NCBI GenBank assembly: GCA_018713725.1
Contig: DVOJ01000009.1
Coordinates: forward strand, 1-37,288
DNA length: 37,288 nucleotides
Direction: 5' to 3'
From: Candidatus Caccopulliclostridium gallistercoris
Lineage (GTDB): Bacteria > Bacillota > Clostridia > Christensenellales > UBA1242
Shown piece after piece: positions 1 to 7,520 of the stretch. The stretch's first letter is position 1; every line of letters begins with the position of its first letter. Made by a program: the position numbers and the translations under genes. The notes beneath the pieces were generated by a model. The model did not search any database, was not told the origin of the DNA, and saw only the letters and a program-made list of their open reading frames with translations.

Positions 1-281
1 AACAGTCATTTAGGAAACTAAACTCCTGCCCACGTCAAAAGCTGCGCTTTAATGAATTTTGCTAAAAGCAAAATGTCATATTAACGCTTGCTTTTTCCTT
101 TTCCCCAAAAATTAAAAATTTTCGGGGACCCCGCACTTGTCGAGCCTTGCCAAGCCCCGCTTTAATGCGTTTTGACATTTTCTACTTGGGTTTAATAGTG
201 GGAAAAGAGTCGTCGTCTAGCTGCGAAAGATTGTTAAATTAGCCAAACAATCATAAAAAAGATTAATATTAATAATTTATG
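1..281. repeat. Intergenic mosaic of interspersed repeats
   Basis: No gene is visible here. Bases 1-92 match 37194-37288 closely and in the same orientation (shared core ACTAAACTCCTGC, then a GCGCTTTAATGAATTTTGC block). Bases 97-133 are an inverted copy of the GGGGTCCCC module found at 19765 and 19964. Bases 141-150 carry the CGAGCCTTGC module that is tandemly repeated at 26180-26440. A small hairpin (GATTGTT at 229-235, AACAATC at 246-252) follows. The modules are joined in a mosaic, so this looks like layered insertion of small repeats rather than one element. Confidence 0.7.
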
Positions 282-322
282 AAAAATTGCTAAAAAATTT
301 AATTTTTTAAGCAATTTTTTTG
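282..322 (+). terminator. Rho-independent terminator of an upstream gene
   Basis: A long AT-rich hairpin pairs AAAAATTGC (282-290) with GCAATTTTT (311-319), continues inward through TAAAAAATT and AATTTTTTA, and ends in a T run at 315-321. It lies just before the ribosome site of the gene at 370. It most likely ends a plus-strand transcript that began outside the window. Confidence 0.6.
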
Positions 323-369
323 TATTTTTAATTTAAAAAACGGACAAAATTTGTTTGGAGGTTTTTTTA

Positions 370-1611
370 ATGAAATTTAATCCTTTTAAAGAAAAAGCAA
401 AAAGTTTGGAAAGCTGTATAATGGATTGGAAAAAGCTTAGCCCAAAGCCGTACAAAAAGCTTGAAGCAAGCCCGTATACCAGAGTGCGTTGCATACTCAT
501 GAATGGTACGGAATACGAGTCCGTTTGGTTTGGGCATCAATTTCATAGGCACGCAATTGATAACGACTTAAGAAGAAGTTTGGCGCTTGTTCGAAGAAAT
601 GAGCAACAGCAACAAAAATTAATTTCTTCCTTAAAGCCAGTAGACGAAAATTTACTTGAAACTACAATAGGCTACGAGCAGCTTGCCGTAGATTTAACGG
701 CGTTTTTAGCTCAGCACGTTAAAGATAAACACGTAAAAGATGCCCTAGATTTCGCGCTACTAGAAGACTTTGACCATTTGTATAGATACGCCAATCTTCT
801 TGAAAGTGATTTTGGCGCAAAGGCGGAAGATTACGTGGGCGACTATACAGAGATTATGCCTGCGCGTCCAACTATTGCACATCACAGGCACCCATACGAT
901 AGCGTAAAAGAGCCTATTTGTAACAAAACGGCAACGCCTTTTGATAAATGCGCAGTAAATATCATAACGGCGGCAGAACAGCAGACCATGAATTACTATA
1001 TGAATTTGGGCGACTTCTATAAAAATCAAAAGGGTAGAGAAGTTTACACGGAAATAGCCATGGTGGAAGAGCAGCACGTAACTCAGTATGGAAGTTTAAT
1101 AGACCCAATGCCAAGTTGGTTTGAAATGTGCTTGATGCATGAGTATATTGAATGTTACCTATATTACTCTATGATGTGTGACGAAAGCGAGCCAAACGTT
1201 AAAAAAGTTTGGGAGATGCTCTTAGAACAGGAAATAGCGCACCTTCATGCAGCGGTTAAAAACTTAAAGAAGTATGAAAAGAAAGATTACGACGAAGTAA
1301 TTCCAGACGGCGCGTTCCCAGAACTTATTTCCTTTAAATCTAATAAAGAATATATTAGAAACGTTATTACAAACACTGCCACCTTTACGGCAAACCGCGA
1401 AGGCTATATAGAACTATCTAAGCTTCCAAAAGATGCGGATTTCTATAAATATCAGAACAAGATAATAAAAGACGCGGACAAGGTGGCTAGCCATAAGGTA
1501 GTTGAAGAGCATATAGAAAAGTTTGGGCAGGATTACAGAGTTCAGGGTAAACCTCACCCAATAAAAGAACTTTCAGATAGAAAGAAAGATAATAATACTT
1601 TTGCAAGATAG
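370..1611 (+). CDS. Ferritin-like diiron-binding protein
   Basis: A 413-residue soluble, helix-rich protein. The ATG at 370 is chosen because GGAGG (357-361) lies 8 nt upstream; the open frame also runs back to a TTG at 355 inside that ribosome site. Metal-type motifs of the ferritin/rubrerythrin fold recur: DxxH at about 133-136, ExxH at about 233-236 and ExxH at about 288-291, each in an amphipathic helix with further Glu and His around it. The protein is about twice the length of one four-helix bundle, so it may hold two bundles. Family knowledge suggests iron binding, peroxide detoxification or oxidase chemistry, but the substrate cannot be read from the sequence. It is a single-gene unit followed by its own terminator. 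Confidence 0.6.
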   Translation: MKFNPFKEKAKSLESCIMDWKKLSPKPYKKLEASPYTRVRCILMNGTEYESVWFGHQFHRHAIDNDLRRSLALVRRNEQQQQKLISSLKPVDENLLETTIGYEQLAVDLTAFLAQHVKDKHVKDALDFALLEDFDHLYRYANLLESDFGAKAEDYVGDYTEIMPARPTIAHHRHPYDSVKEPICNKTATPFDKCAVNIITAAEQQTMNYYMNLGDFYKNQKGREVYTEIAMVEEQHVTQYGSLIDPMPSWFEMCLMHEYIECYLYYSMMCDESEPNVKKVWEMLLEQEIAHLHAAVKNLKKYEKKDYDEVIPDGAFPELISFKSNKEYIRNVITNTATFTANREGYIELSKLPKDADFYKYQNKIIKDADKVASHKVVEEHIEKFGQDYRVQGKPHPIKELSDRKKDNNTFAR

Positions 1612-1636
1612 AGCTTTAAAATAAAGCTCTTTTTTG
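1611..1636 (+). terminator. Terminator after the ferritin-like gene
   Basis: GAGCTTTA (1611-1618) pairs with TAAAGCTC (1622-1629) and is followed by a T run at 1630-1635. The stop codon overlaps the first stem base. Confidence 0.8.
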
Positions 1637-1660
1637 TTTAAAATTTTTTTGTTTAAAATA

Positions 1661-1689
1661 TTGCTTTATTAATAAACGTATGCTATTAT
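1661..1689 (+). promoter_or_regulatory. Sigma-A promoter with extended -10
   Basis: TTGCTT (1661-1666), a 17-nt spacer, then TATTAT (1684-1689) preceded by TGC, which makes an extended -10. The start would fall near 1696, about 22 nt before the lipoprotein ATG. Confidence 0.6.
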
Positions 1690-1717
1690 ATAGTCATAAT
1701 AATAATTTGGGGGATTT

Positions 1718-4700
1718 ATGAAAAAGTTATTATCTATAATTTGTGCTTTTACACTTATTCTTGGTGGAGGCATTTTTTTAAGTGCTTGTGGAGACCCGGC
1801 AAATAATCAAGACGGTGCTACTAGTGGGCTGAAATTTGCATTAACTGAAAATAACACCTATTCAGTAACAGGTATAGGAACGGCTAAGGAAACAGATATT
1901 GTTATTCCCAGTGAATATAAAGGTCTTCCTGTAACGGAAATTGGCTATTCTTCTTTTGATGGAGAAAATATCGTTTCTTTAACAATGCCAGATACTATTA
2001 CAATTGTTAAAGGCGAAGCGTTTAAAGATTGTACAAATTTAACTTCTATTAATTTTTCAAATGCTTTAACAAATATTGGTATGTACGCTTTTAAAAACTG
2101 TTCAAGTTTAACCGAAATAATAATTCCAGACAGCGTAACGAAAATAGAAGAAGACGCTTTTCATGGTTGTGAAAACGTTACCACTTTAAAATTGTCGGCA
2201 AACTGTTCATCTCATATAGGAGACATTTTTAATGGGCAGAAAGTAAAAGATATCACAGCAACTGCTGGCGCTATTGATAATTTTAGATATTCAAATTTCG
2301 AAACTGTTACAATAATTGGAGAAGATGAAATTCCAAGTAGTTTTATGTGGGGAAATAATTCTTTAAAGAAAGTAATTTTGCCTTCTACTATAACTAAAAT
2401 TGGACGCGAAGCTTTCTACTATTGTGATAACTTAAAAGACATATATTTTAACGGTACGTTAGAACAATTTTGTAATATAGAATTTGAAAGCAGAGACACT
2501 TTACAATATACAGATAATTTATACATAAACAATGAACTAGTTATAGATGTTGTTGTTCCAGAGGGCATAACAAAAATTGGCGAGAATTTTTTAGCAGGAT
2601 ATAAAAAGTTAAATAGCGTTGTTTTGCCAGATAGCGTTATAGAATTATCCGGTACTGCATTTTTTAAATGCGAAAATTTAACTTCACTTAAAATGGGCGC
2701 AAATATTAGTTCAGAAGATAACAAAATTTTAGACCAATGCAACAATTTACAAGAGCTTACAATAACTAGTGAATTATTAAATAAAGTTGATGGTGGGGGA
2801 TCTATTGAACTACCTAAGTTACAGACTCTAACAATAGTTGGTGATACGTTAGAAATTGAAGATACTCTTATAAAAAACCTTAAAAATTTATACATATCGC
2901 AAACTGTAACACAAATAGGTGCAATCTATGTTTCTTCTATTGAAAATACATACTTTATGGGCGGACTAGAAGAATGGTGTGATATAACCGTTCAATCAAC
3001 GGGAGATGAAGAAAATTATATATTACCAATCACTGAAAACTTTTATATAGATGGGGAAATTGTTGAAGGAGACTTAGTTATTCCAGATGGCGTTACGAAC
3101 TTAGAAGAATATTCATTTTATGGTTTAGACATAACAACTTTAAAAGTTCCTGATAGTGTAACCGAAATGGGTTCTTATGCATTCTGTAACAGTAAAAATT
3201 TAGTAAAAGTTGAACTTCCTGCAAATGAAGGTGTTGCTTCGATTTTTCATGGTTGTGATAACATTAAAGAAATAACAACGCCATTAATTGAATTAAAGGG
3301 CTTTAAAAACTTAGAAGTGGCAAATATAAATTTAGGAACAGTAGTTAATAGCCAATTTAACGACTGCGCAAACCTTAAAACAATTATTTTAGCTGATACT
3401 TTTACAGAAATAGGTCAAGAGTCCTTTAAAAATTGTCCTAATTTAGAAAATATTTCTTTTGGTGAAAACCTTAAAAAAGTTGGTAGAAGAGCGTTTATTA
3501 ACACCACCAATATTAAAAATGTTTATTATAATGGTGGATTAGAAGATTGGCTTGCAATCGACTTTGATACTGCTGTTTGTGGCAACTTATATATTCAAGG
3601 TGAATTGTTAACAGACCTTGTAATTCCAGCAGGTATAACAACTATAAATGCGTATGCATTCTGTTATAATTACGGCTTAAAAACTGCAGTTATAGGAGAA
3701 GATGTTACTTATATTTCTGAGCATGCCTTTGATAGTTGTAGCAACTTAACAACTTTAACATTAATGGATAGCATAACGGACATATCAGCTAATGCATTTA
3801 CGTCTTGCAACAAAATAATTGAAGTATATGATTTAACAAATTTAGATTTAACAACAAATAAAAGCAAATATAATGGCATAGGTCTTGCAAAGGTTATTTA
3901 TACTTCTTTATCTAGCCCAAGCATTATTAGAACATCAGGTGATTACGAGTATTTTAATTATGACGGAACTAACTATCTACTTTCATATACTGGTACTGAA
4001 AAGAATATAACTCTTCCAACTAGCCTTGGTGGCGGAGATTATGAAATTTATAGTTGCGCGTTCTATGGCAACGACATTATAGAAAGCGTAAACGTACCAA
4101 ACGGTGTAACAAAAATTGGAGAATCTGCTTTTAGGCAATGCCCAAATTTAAAAGAAGTTAATGTTTCTGGAGAAGTAGAATATATAGATAAATGGGCATT
4201 TGAAGGTTCAAAAAATTTAACTACCGTTGTTCTTGAAGAAGGTGTTAAAGAGATAGGTGGAAGTGTATTCTCAAATTCTGGTGTTCAAAATTTAGTTATT
4301 CCAGAAAGCGTAGTTTCAATAGGCGCTAGCTCAAATTTCCCAGCACTTGAATATGTGGGTGGTGTAGCTTATGTTGACAATTGGGTTTTTTATTCCGACG
4401 AATTTAATTTAAGTGAAGTTTCCATTAGAGAAGGAACTATTGGTATTGCTAGAAATGCTTTTAGTCATCGTTCCTCATTAACAAGTTTAACATTACCTAG
4501 CACATTAAGATATATTGGTAATCAAGCGTTTTATAGTTGTTCAAACTTAACTTCAATAACAATTCCTTCTAGTGTAGTGTTAATTGAAAATCAGGCGTTT
4601 GCAGATAGCGGGTTAACAAGTGCAAAATTCCAAAACAAATCAAGCTGGTTTGAAACAGATGATATATTTGCTACAAGCGGCACCACAATTAATAGTACAA

Positions 4701-4771
4701 CTTTATCTAATTTACAAAGTGCGGCACAGGCTTTGGTAAAGCAATATTATAATTCTTGGAAAAGGGTTTAA
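1718..4771 (+). CDS. BspA-type leucine-rich-repeat surface lipoprotein
   Basis: A 1017-residue exported protein. The signal peptide ends in a lipobox (LSAC, Cys at about 24), so it should be lipid-anchored on the outer face of the membrane. The rest is made of about 23-residue BspA/TpLRR repeats (pattern with I-P-D-S-V-T-x-I and A-F-x-x-C), roughly from residue 50 to 990. Three inserts of another type (Y-F/Y-x-G-x-L-E-x-W, then N-L-Y-I-x-G-E-L, at about 245, 410 and 605) interrupt the repeats; such inserts are common in BspA-like proteins of gut Firmicutes. Family members bind host or environmental ligands, but nothing here fixes the ligand. GGGGGA at 1709-1714 serves as the ribosome site. 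No wall-anchor motif is present. Confidence 0.88.
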   Translation: MKKLLSIICAFTLILGGGIFLSACGDPANNQDGATSGLKFALTENNTYSVTGIGTAKETDIVIPSEYKGLPVTEIGYSSFDGENIVSLTMPDTITIVKGEAFKDCTNLTSINFSNALTNIGMYAFKNCSSLTEIIIPDSVTKIEEDAFHGCENVTTLKLSANCSSHIGDIFNGQKVKDITATAGAIDNFRYSNFETVTIIGEDEIPSSFMWGNNSLKKVILPSTITKIGREAFYYCDNLKDIYFNGTLEQFCNIEFESRDTLQYTDNLYINNELVIDVVVPEGITKIGENFLAGYKKLNSVVLPDSVIELSGTAFFKCENLTSLKMGANISSEDNKILDQCNNLQELTITSELLNKVDGGGSIELPKLQTLTIVGDTLEIEDTLIKNLKNLYISQTVTQIGAIYVSSIENTYFMGGLEEWCDITVQSTGDEENYILPITENFYIDGEIVEGDLVIPDGVTNLEEYSFYGLDITTLKVPDSVTEMGSYAFCNSKNLVKVELPANEGVASIFHGCDNIKEITTPLIELKGFKNLEVANINLGTVVNSQFNDCANLKTIILADTFTEIGQESFKNCPNLENISFGENLKKVGRRAFINTTNIKNVYYNGGLEDWLAIDFDTAVCGNLYIQGELLTDLVIPAGITTINAYAFCYNYGLKTAVIGEDVTYISEHAFDSCSNLTTLTLMDSITDISANAFTSCNKIIEVYDLTNLDLTTNKSKYNGIGLAKVIYTSLSSPSIIRTSGDYEYFNYDGTNYLLSYTGTEKNITLPTSLGGGDYEIYSCAFYGNDIIESVNVPNGVTKIGESAFRQCPNLKEVNVSGEVEYIDKWAFEGSKNLTTVVLEEGVKEIGGSVFSNSGVQNLVIPESVVSIGASSNFPALEYVGGVAYVDNWVFYSDEFNLSEVSIREGTIGIARNAFSHRSSLTSLTLPSTLRYIGNQAFYSCSNLTSITIPSSVVLIENQAFADSGLTSAKFQNKSSWFETDDIFATSGTTINSTTLSNLQSAAQALVKQYYNSWKRV

Positions 4772-4799
4772 AAAGTAAGCTTTTTAGCTTACTTTTTTT
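4772..4799 (+). terminator. Terminator after the BspA-like gene
   Basis: AAAGTAAGCT (4772-4781) pairs with AGCTTACTTT (4786-4795) around a TTTT loop and runs into T residues up to 4799. Confidence 0.85.
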
Positions 4800-4808
4800 G
4801 TAAAACTG

Positions 4809-4837
4809 TTGACTTTTTAATTTTTAAAGCATAATAT
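4809..4837 (+). promoter_or_regulatory. Promoter of the folT operon
   Basis: TTGACT (4809-4814), a 17-nt spacer, then TAATAT (4832-4837). The start would be near 4844, giving an unusually long leader of about 134 nt before folT. Confidence 0.7.
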
Positions 4838-4843
4838 ATTCCA

Positions 4844-4977
4844 TGGTAGGTATATGCCAATGAGAAAGTATATTTGTTTAATAGAGAAAAAACTTAAATT
4901 CGAAATAATATCCTTCTAATTAAAATTTGTAGACGGAATACTTTTTTTCTGTCTTCTTAATTAAGGAGGATTTTTTT
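4844..4977 (+). promoter_or_regulatory. folT leader with SD-sequestering hairpin
   Basis: The leader can fold so that the ribosome site is hidden. ATCCTTCTAATTAA (4910-4923) pairs with TTAATTAAGGAGGAT (4957-4971) with one bulge and one G-U pair, covering the whole GGAGG (4965-4969). Inside, AGACGG (4931-4936) pairs with CTGTCT (4949-4954) and extends the same helix. Position in front of a folate importer suggests translational control. It does not resemble the tetrahydrofolate riboswitch consensus as I know it. Any ligand is unproven. Confidence 0.5.
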
Positions 4978-5532
4978 ATGTCTAAATTAAAGAAATTGAT
5001 ACTCGCTGGGCTTCTTCTTGCAACTACTATTGTACTTAATAGATTTTTATCTATAAAAACACCAATTCTTGTTATTTCCTTTTCATATATTCCTATAATG
5101 CTTTCGGCAATTATGCTTGGGCCATGGTACACAATGCTTATTGCCGGCTTTGCCGATTTAATAGGGGCGCTCTTATTTCCGTTTGGTGCGTATTTTGTGG
5201 GCTACACAATTTCCGCTGTAATAAGCGGGCTTATATATGGGCTCTTTCTGTATAGAAAAAAGGAATTTTCAAATAAAAGCTTTATTTTGCGCCTTATTTT
5301 AAGCACGCTTATTGTGCTTATAGTTTGCAACTGCCTTTTAAACACAATCTGGATATACATCACCACAAAGGAAGCGCTCTTTGCAATTCTTCCTACAAGG
5401 CTTTTAAAGCAACTAATTATGCTTCCAATTCAAGTTGTCAGCATCTATTTTATAGACCTTGGTTTAAGAAAGTTAAAGGTGTACGATAGCCTTAAAGAAA
5501 AGGAGATGCAAGATGATGATAACTCTAACTAA
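4978..5532 (+). CDS. folT: Folate ECF transporter, substrate-binding S component
   Basis: A 184-residue membrane protein with about six hydrophobic segments. The segment R-F-L-S-I-K-T-P-I-L (about 21-30), then S-F-S-Y-I-P-I-M-L, G-P-W-Y, A-D-L-I-G-A-L-L-F-P and F-V-G-Y-T-I-S-A is the FolT pattern of ECF importers. It should bind folate outside the cell and release it inward when toppled by the ECF module. It has a strong site (AGGAGGA, 4964-4970) 7-8 nt before the ATG, which the leader can mask. Its end overlaps ecfA by 20 nt, and a dedicated ATPase and T protein follow directly, so this is a self-contained folate importer rather than an S component relying on a distant shared module. Related S components such as PanT or RibU are less likely. 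Confidence 0.82.
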   Translation: MSKLKKLILAGLLLATTIVLNRFLSIKTPILVISFSYIPIMLSAIMLGPWYTMLIAGFADLIGALLFPFGAYFVGYTISAVISGLIYGLFLYRKKEFSNKSFILRLILSTLIVLIVCNCLLNTIWIYITTKEALFAILPTRLLKQLIMLPIQVVSIYFIDLGLRKLKVYDSLKEKEMQDDDNSN

Positions 5533-6283
5533 CGTAAGCTACAAATATCCGGAGTTTAACTTGGAAGATGTAAGTTTTAGCTTAAACGGCGGAGAAATTC
5601 TTGCAATAACTGGCAAAAACGGCAGCGGAAAAACTACGCTTATTAATTTACTTAGCGGGCTAATTAAAGCTAAAAGTGGGCAAATTTTAATAGATGGAGA
5701 AAAATTAAGTAAAAGTAAAATTGTAACGGGCGTTGTGCAGCAAAACCCAGATAATCAAATAATTTTTAATAAAGTGTACGATGACATAGCTTTTACTTTA
5801 AAAAACTATAAGATAAACAAGGAAGAGTTTAAGGATAGAATTGAAAGCGCATTAAGTGAAGTAAATATGCTAGAATTTAAAAACTCGGAAACTTTTAGTT
5901 TATCCACAGGGCAAAAGCAAAGGGTGGTAATTGCAAACATGCTAGCTATTCGCCCAAAGCTAATTATTTTCGACGAAGCCACGGCGTACTTAGACCAAAC
6001 TACAAAAAATATTATTTATAAACTATTTCAAAAATTAAAAGCCCAAGGCGTCTCTGTTATTTTTGCCACCAACGCGCTAGAAGAAATTGTGTATGCCGAT
6101 AAAGTTCTAGTTATGAAGAGTGGAAGGGTAAAAGCTTTCGATGAGACCCGCAATATTATAAAAAACCTAAGCGTGTTTGAAGAAGAAAATTTGCCACTAA
6201 AATTAAAGCTTTTAAATATGTTAAATTTATGCGAAAGCTCGGACGAAGAGATTTTAAAGCTTATAGGAGGCATATTAAAATGA
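5513..6283 (+). CDS. ecfA: ECF transporter ATPase with atypical motifs
   Basis: A 256-residue ABC ATPase that powers the adjacent FolT/EcfT importer on the cytoplasmic face. Visible motifs: Walker A G-K-N-G-S-G-K-T at 34-41, Q-loop glutamine 77, signature L-S-T-G-Q at 130-134, Walker B L-I-I-F-D-E at 150-155 and D-loop at 158-161. Two departures stand out. The signature has T in place of the first G of LSGGQ, and the H-switch position (I-T-H in most relatives) reads F-A-T-N, so the catalytic His is Asn187. The ribosome site is AGGAG (5501-5505). Only one ATPase is encoded, whereas most Firmicutes modules carry EcfA1 plus EcfA2, so either it works as a homodimer without the H-switch or it pairs with a partner encoded elsewhere. 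The stop overlaps the ecfT start as ATGA. Confidence 0.85.
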   Translation: MMITLTNVSYKYPEFNLEDVSFSLNGGEILAITGKNGSGKTTLINLLSGLIKAKSGQILIDGEKLSKSKIVTGVVQQNPDNQIIFNKVYDDIAFTLKNYKINKEEFKDRIESALSEVNMLEFKNSETFSLSTGQKQRVVIANMLAIRPKLIIFDEATAYLDQTTKNIIYKLFQKLKAQGVSVIFATNALEEIVYADKVLVMKSGRVKAFDETRNIIKNLSVFEEENLPLKLKLLNMLNLCESSDEEILKLIGGILK

Positions 6284-6852
6284 TATTTTTAATCTTATTT
6301 TTTATTGCCTATTCGCTTGCCGTGTTTTTAATAAATAATTTATTTGTTTTAATAGGTTTCACTATTTTTAATATAATTTTAATGCTAATTTTTAAAATTA
6401 ATTTTAAAAAAATAGTAAAAAACATATTAAATATTTTAATTTTTACTATTTTTGTGTTTTTATTTAATTTAATTTTTAGCCCTATTTTAGATTGTTTAAT
6501 GCTGGCGTGGAAAATTTTAATTGTTACCAATTTTGCCTTTATTTTTTCTAGCGTTATATCTAAAACAAAGCTGGCGGAAGGTCTTTCTAAACTTTTATAT
6601 CCGTTAAAAATATTTAAAGTAAACCCCGATGAGATTGCTATAATGCTTGTAATTGCGCTTAATTTTATAAATATTATTCAAAATGAAATTAAAACACTAA
6701 AATTAAGCTTAAAGGCAAGAAATATTAAATTTAATTTAAAGACCTTTTTTACTAAAAGTCATATAATTTTCATATTATTTTTTGCAAACCTTTTTAAAAG
6801 GGTGAACGTTATTGAAAAGTCGCTTATATTGCGGGGACTAAAATTAAAATAA
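6280..6852 (+). CDS. ecfT: ECF transporter transmembrane T component
   Basis: A 190-residue integral membrane protein that couples FolT to the ATPase. The ATG at 6280 overlaps the ecfA stop (ATGA) and has AGGAGG at 6265-6270; an open frame extends upstream to 6229 inside ecfA but lacks a site. Several hydrophobic helices are followed by two short signature helices, K-A-R-N in one and L-I-L-R-G-L in the other, matching the two Ala-Arg-Gly-type coupling motifs of EcfT, the first degenerate (N for G). It is shorter than the usual roughly 260 residues. Very AT-rich codon use. Confidence 0.72.
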   Translation: MIFLILFFIAYSLAVFLINNLFVLIGFTIFNIILMLIFKINFKKIVKNILNILIFTIFVFLFNLIFSPILDCLMLAWKILIVTNFAFIFSSVISKTKLAEGLSKLLYPLKIFKVNPDEIAIMLVIALNFINIIQNEIKTLKLSLKARNIKFNLKTFFTKSHIIFILFFANLFKRVNVIEKSLILRGLKLK

Positions 6853-6884
6853 AAAAATTTGCTTTAAATTAAGCAAATTTTTTA
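6853..6884. terminator. Bidirectional terminator between ecfT and rdgB
   Basis: AAATTTGCTT (6855-6864) pairs with AAGCAAATTT (6871-6880); a T run follows on the plus strand (6878-6883), and an A run before it supplies the T tract for the minus strand. It serves both converging genes. Confidence 0.8.
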
Positions 6885-6888
6885 TAGT

Positions 6889-7515
6889 TTATTTAGCAAT
6901 CTCTACGTTTTTATCTTTCATAAAAACTTCTTTAATAAAAGCGGACTGTTCTTTTATAGCGCTACCTTCGCACGCGTTTGCTTCTTCCATGCTCATTTCG
7001 CTCCAATATTTGTGCTTTTCTTTGGAATAGTCTAACGAGCGAAGTGGTAAGCCTTTAATTACAACTGGGCTTGGCGTTGCTATCATGTATCTATAACTTT
7101 TAAATTCTTTTGAGTGGTAGTTTCCGTTTTCGTCGCAAAGCACAAGCGCCACTTTAAAGTAGCTATCGCTATCTCCGCCAACTGCCTTTAATTTTTCTGA
7201 AAATATACGTATTGTCTCTTCGTCGGAAAGTTCGTGTCCGCCGTAGCGCCTTACAAACACGCCGGGTTGGTCTTCTGGCGCAAACTTTTCTATAACTAAG
7301 CCGCTATCGTTGCAAATCACCGGAAGTCCGGTAGCTTCGTGGTATGCCTTTGCCTTTAAATATGCGTTTTCAAGTTCTGTTTCGCCCGTCTCTTCAACTT
7401 CTATATTTACGTCTATATCTCTAAGCGAGCAGTAGGGAAGTTTTAACTCGTCTAAAATTTGTGCGTATATGGCAACCTTGCCCATATTTCCTGATGCTAT
7501 TAAAATTTTCTTCAT
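6889..7515 (-). CDS. rdgB: HAM1/RdgB-type non-canonical purine NTP pyrophosphatase
   Basis: A 208-residue cytoplasmic enzyme expected to hydrolyse ITP, dITP and XTP to the monophosphates and so clean the nucleotide pool. The N-terminal S-G-N-x-G-K loop (8-13), E-N-A-Y-L-K-A-K (49-56), N-D-S-G-L (69-73) and P-G-V-F-V-R-R-Y-G-G (83-92) are family landmarks. The key second Asp of the usual DDSGL is kept; the first is Asn. The C-terminal part departs from the usual M-S-x-x-E-K-N...S-H-R-x-x-A block, reading M-S-M-E-E-A-N-A and lacking the S-H-R, so specificity may differ from classic RdgB. It starts 5 nt after metG, with AAAGGA inside the metG tail, so the two are translated from one mRNA. Confidence 0.75.
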   Translation of the reverse strand: MKKILIASGNMGKVAIYAQILDELKLPYCSLRDIDVNIEVEETGETELENAYLKAKAYHEATGLPVICNDSGLVIEKFAPEDQPGVFVRRYGGHELSDEETIRIFSEKLKAVGGDSDSYFKVALVLCDENGNYHSKEFKSYRYMIATPSPVVIKGLPLRSLDYSKEKHKYWSEMSMEEANACEGSAIKEQSAFIKEVFMKDKNVEIAK

Positions 7516-7520
7516 AATGC

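Noticed and set aside
4844..4977. Tetrahydrofolate riboswitch before folT
   Set aside because: The conserved THF aptamer segments I know are not present; only the SD-masking hairpin is supported.
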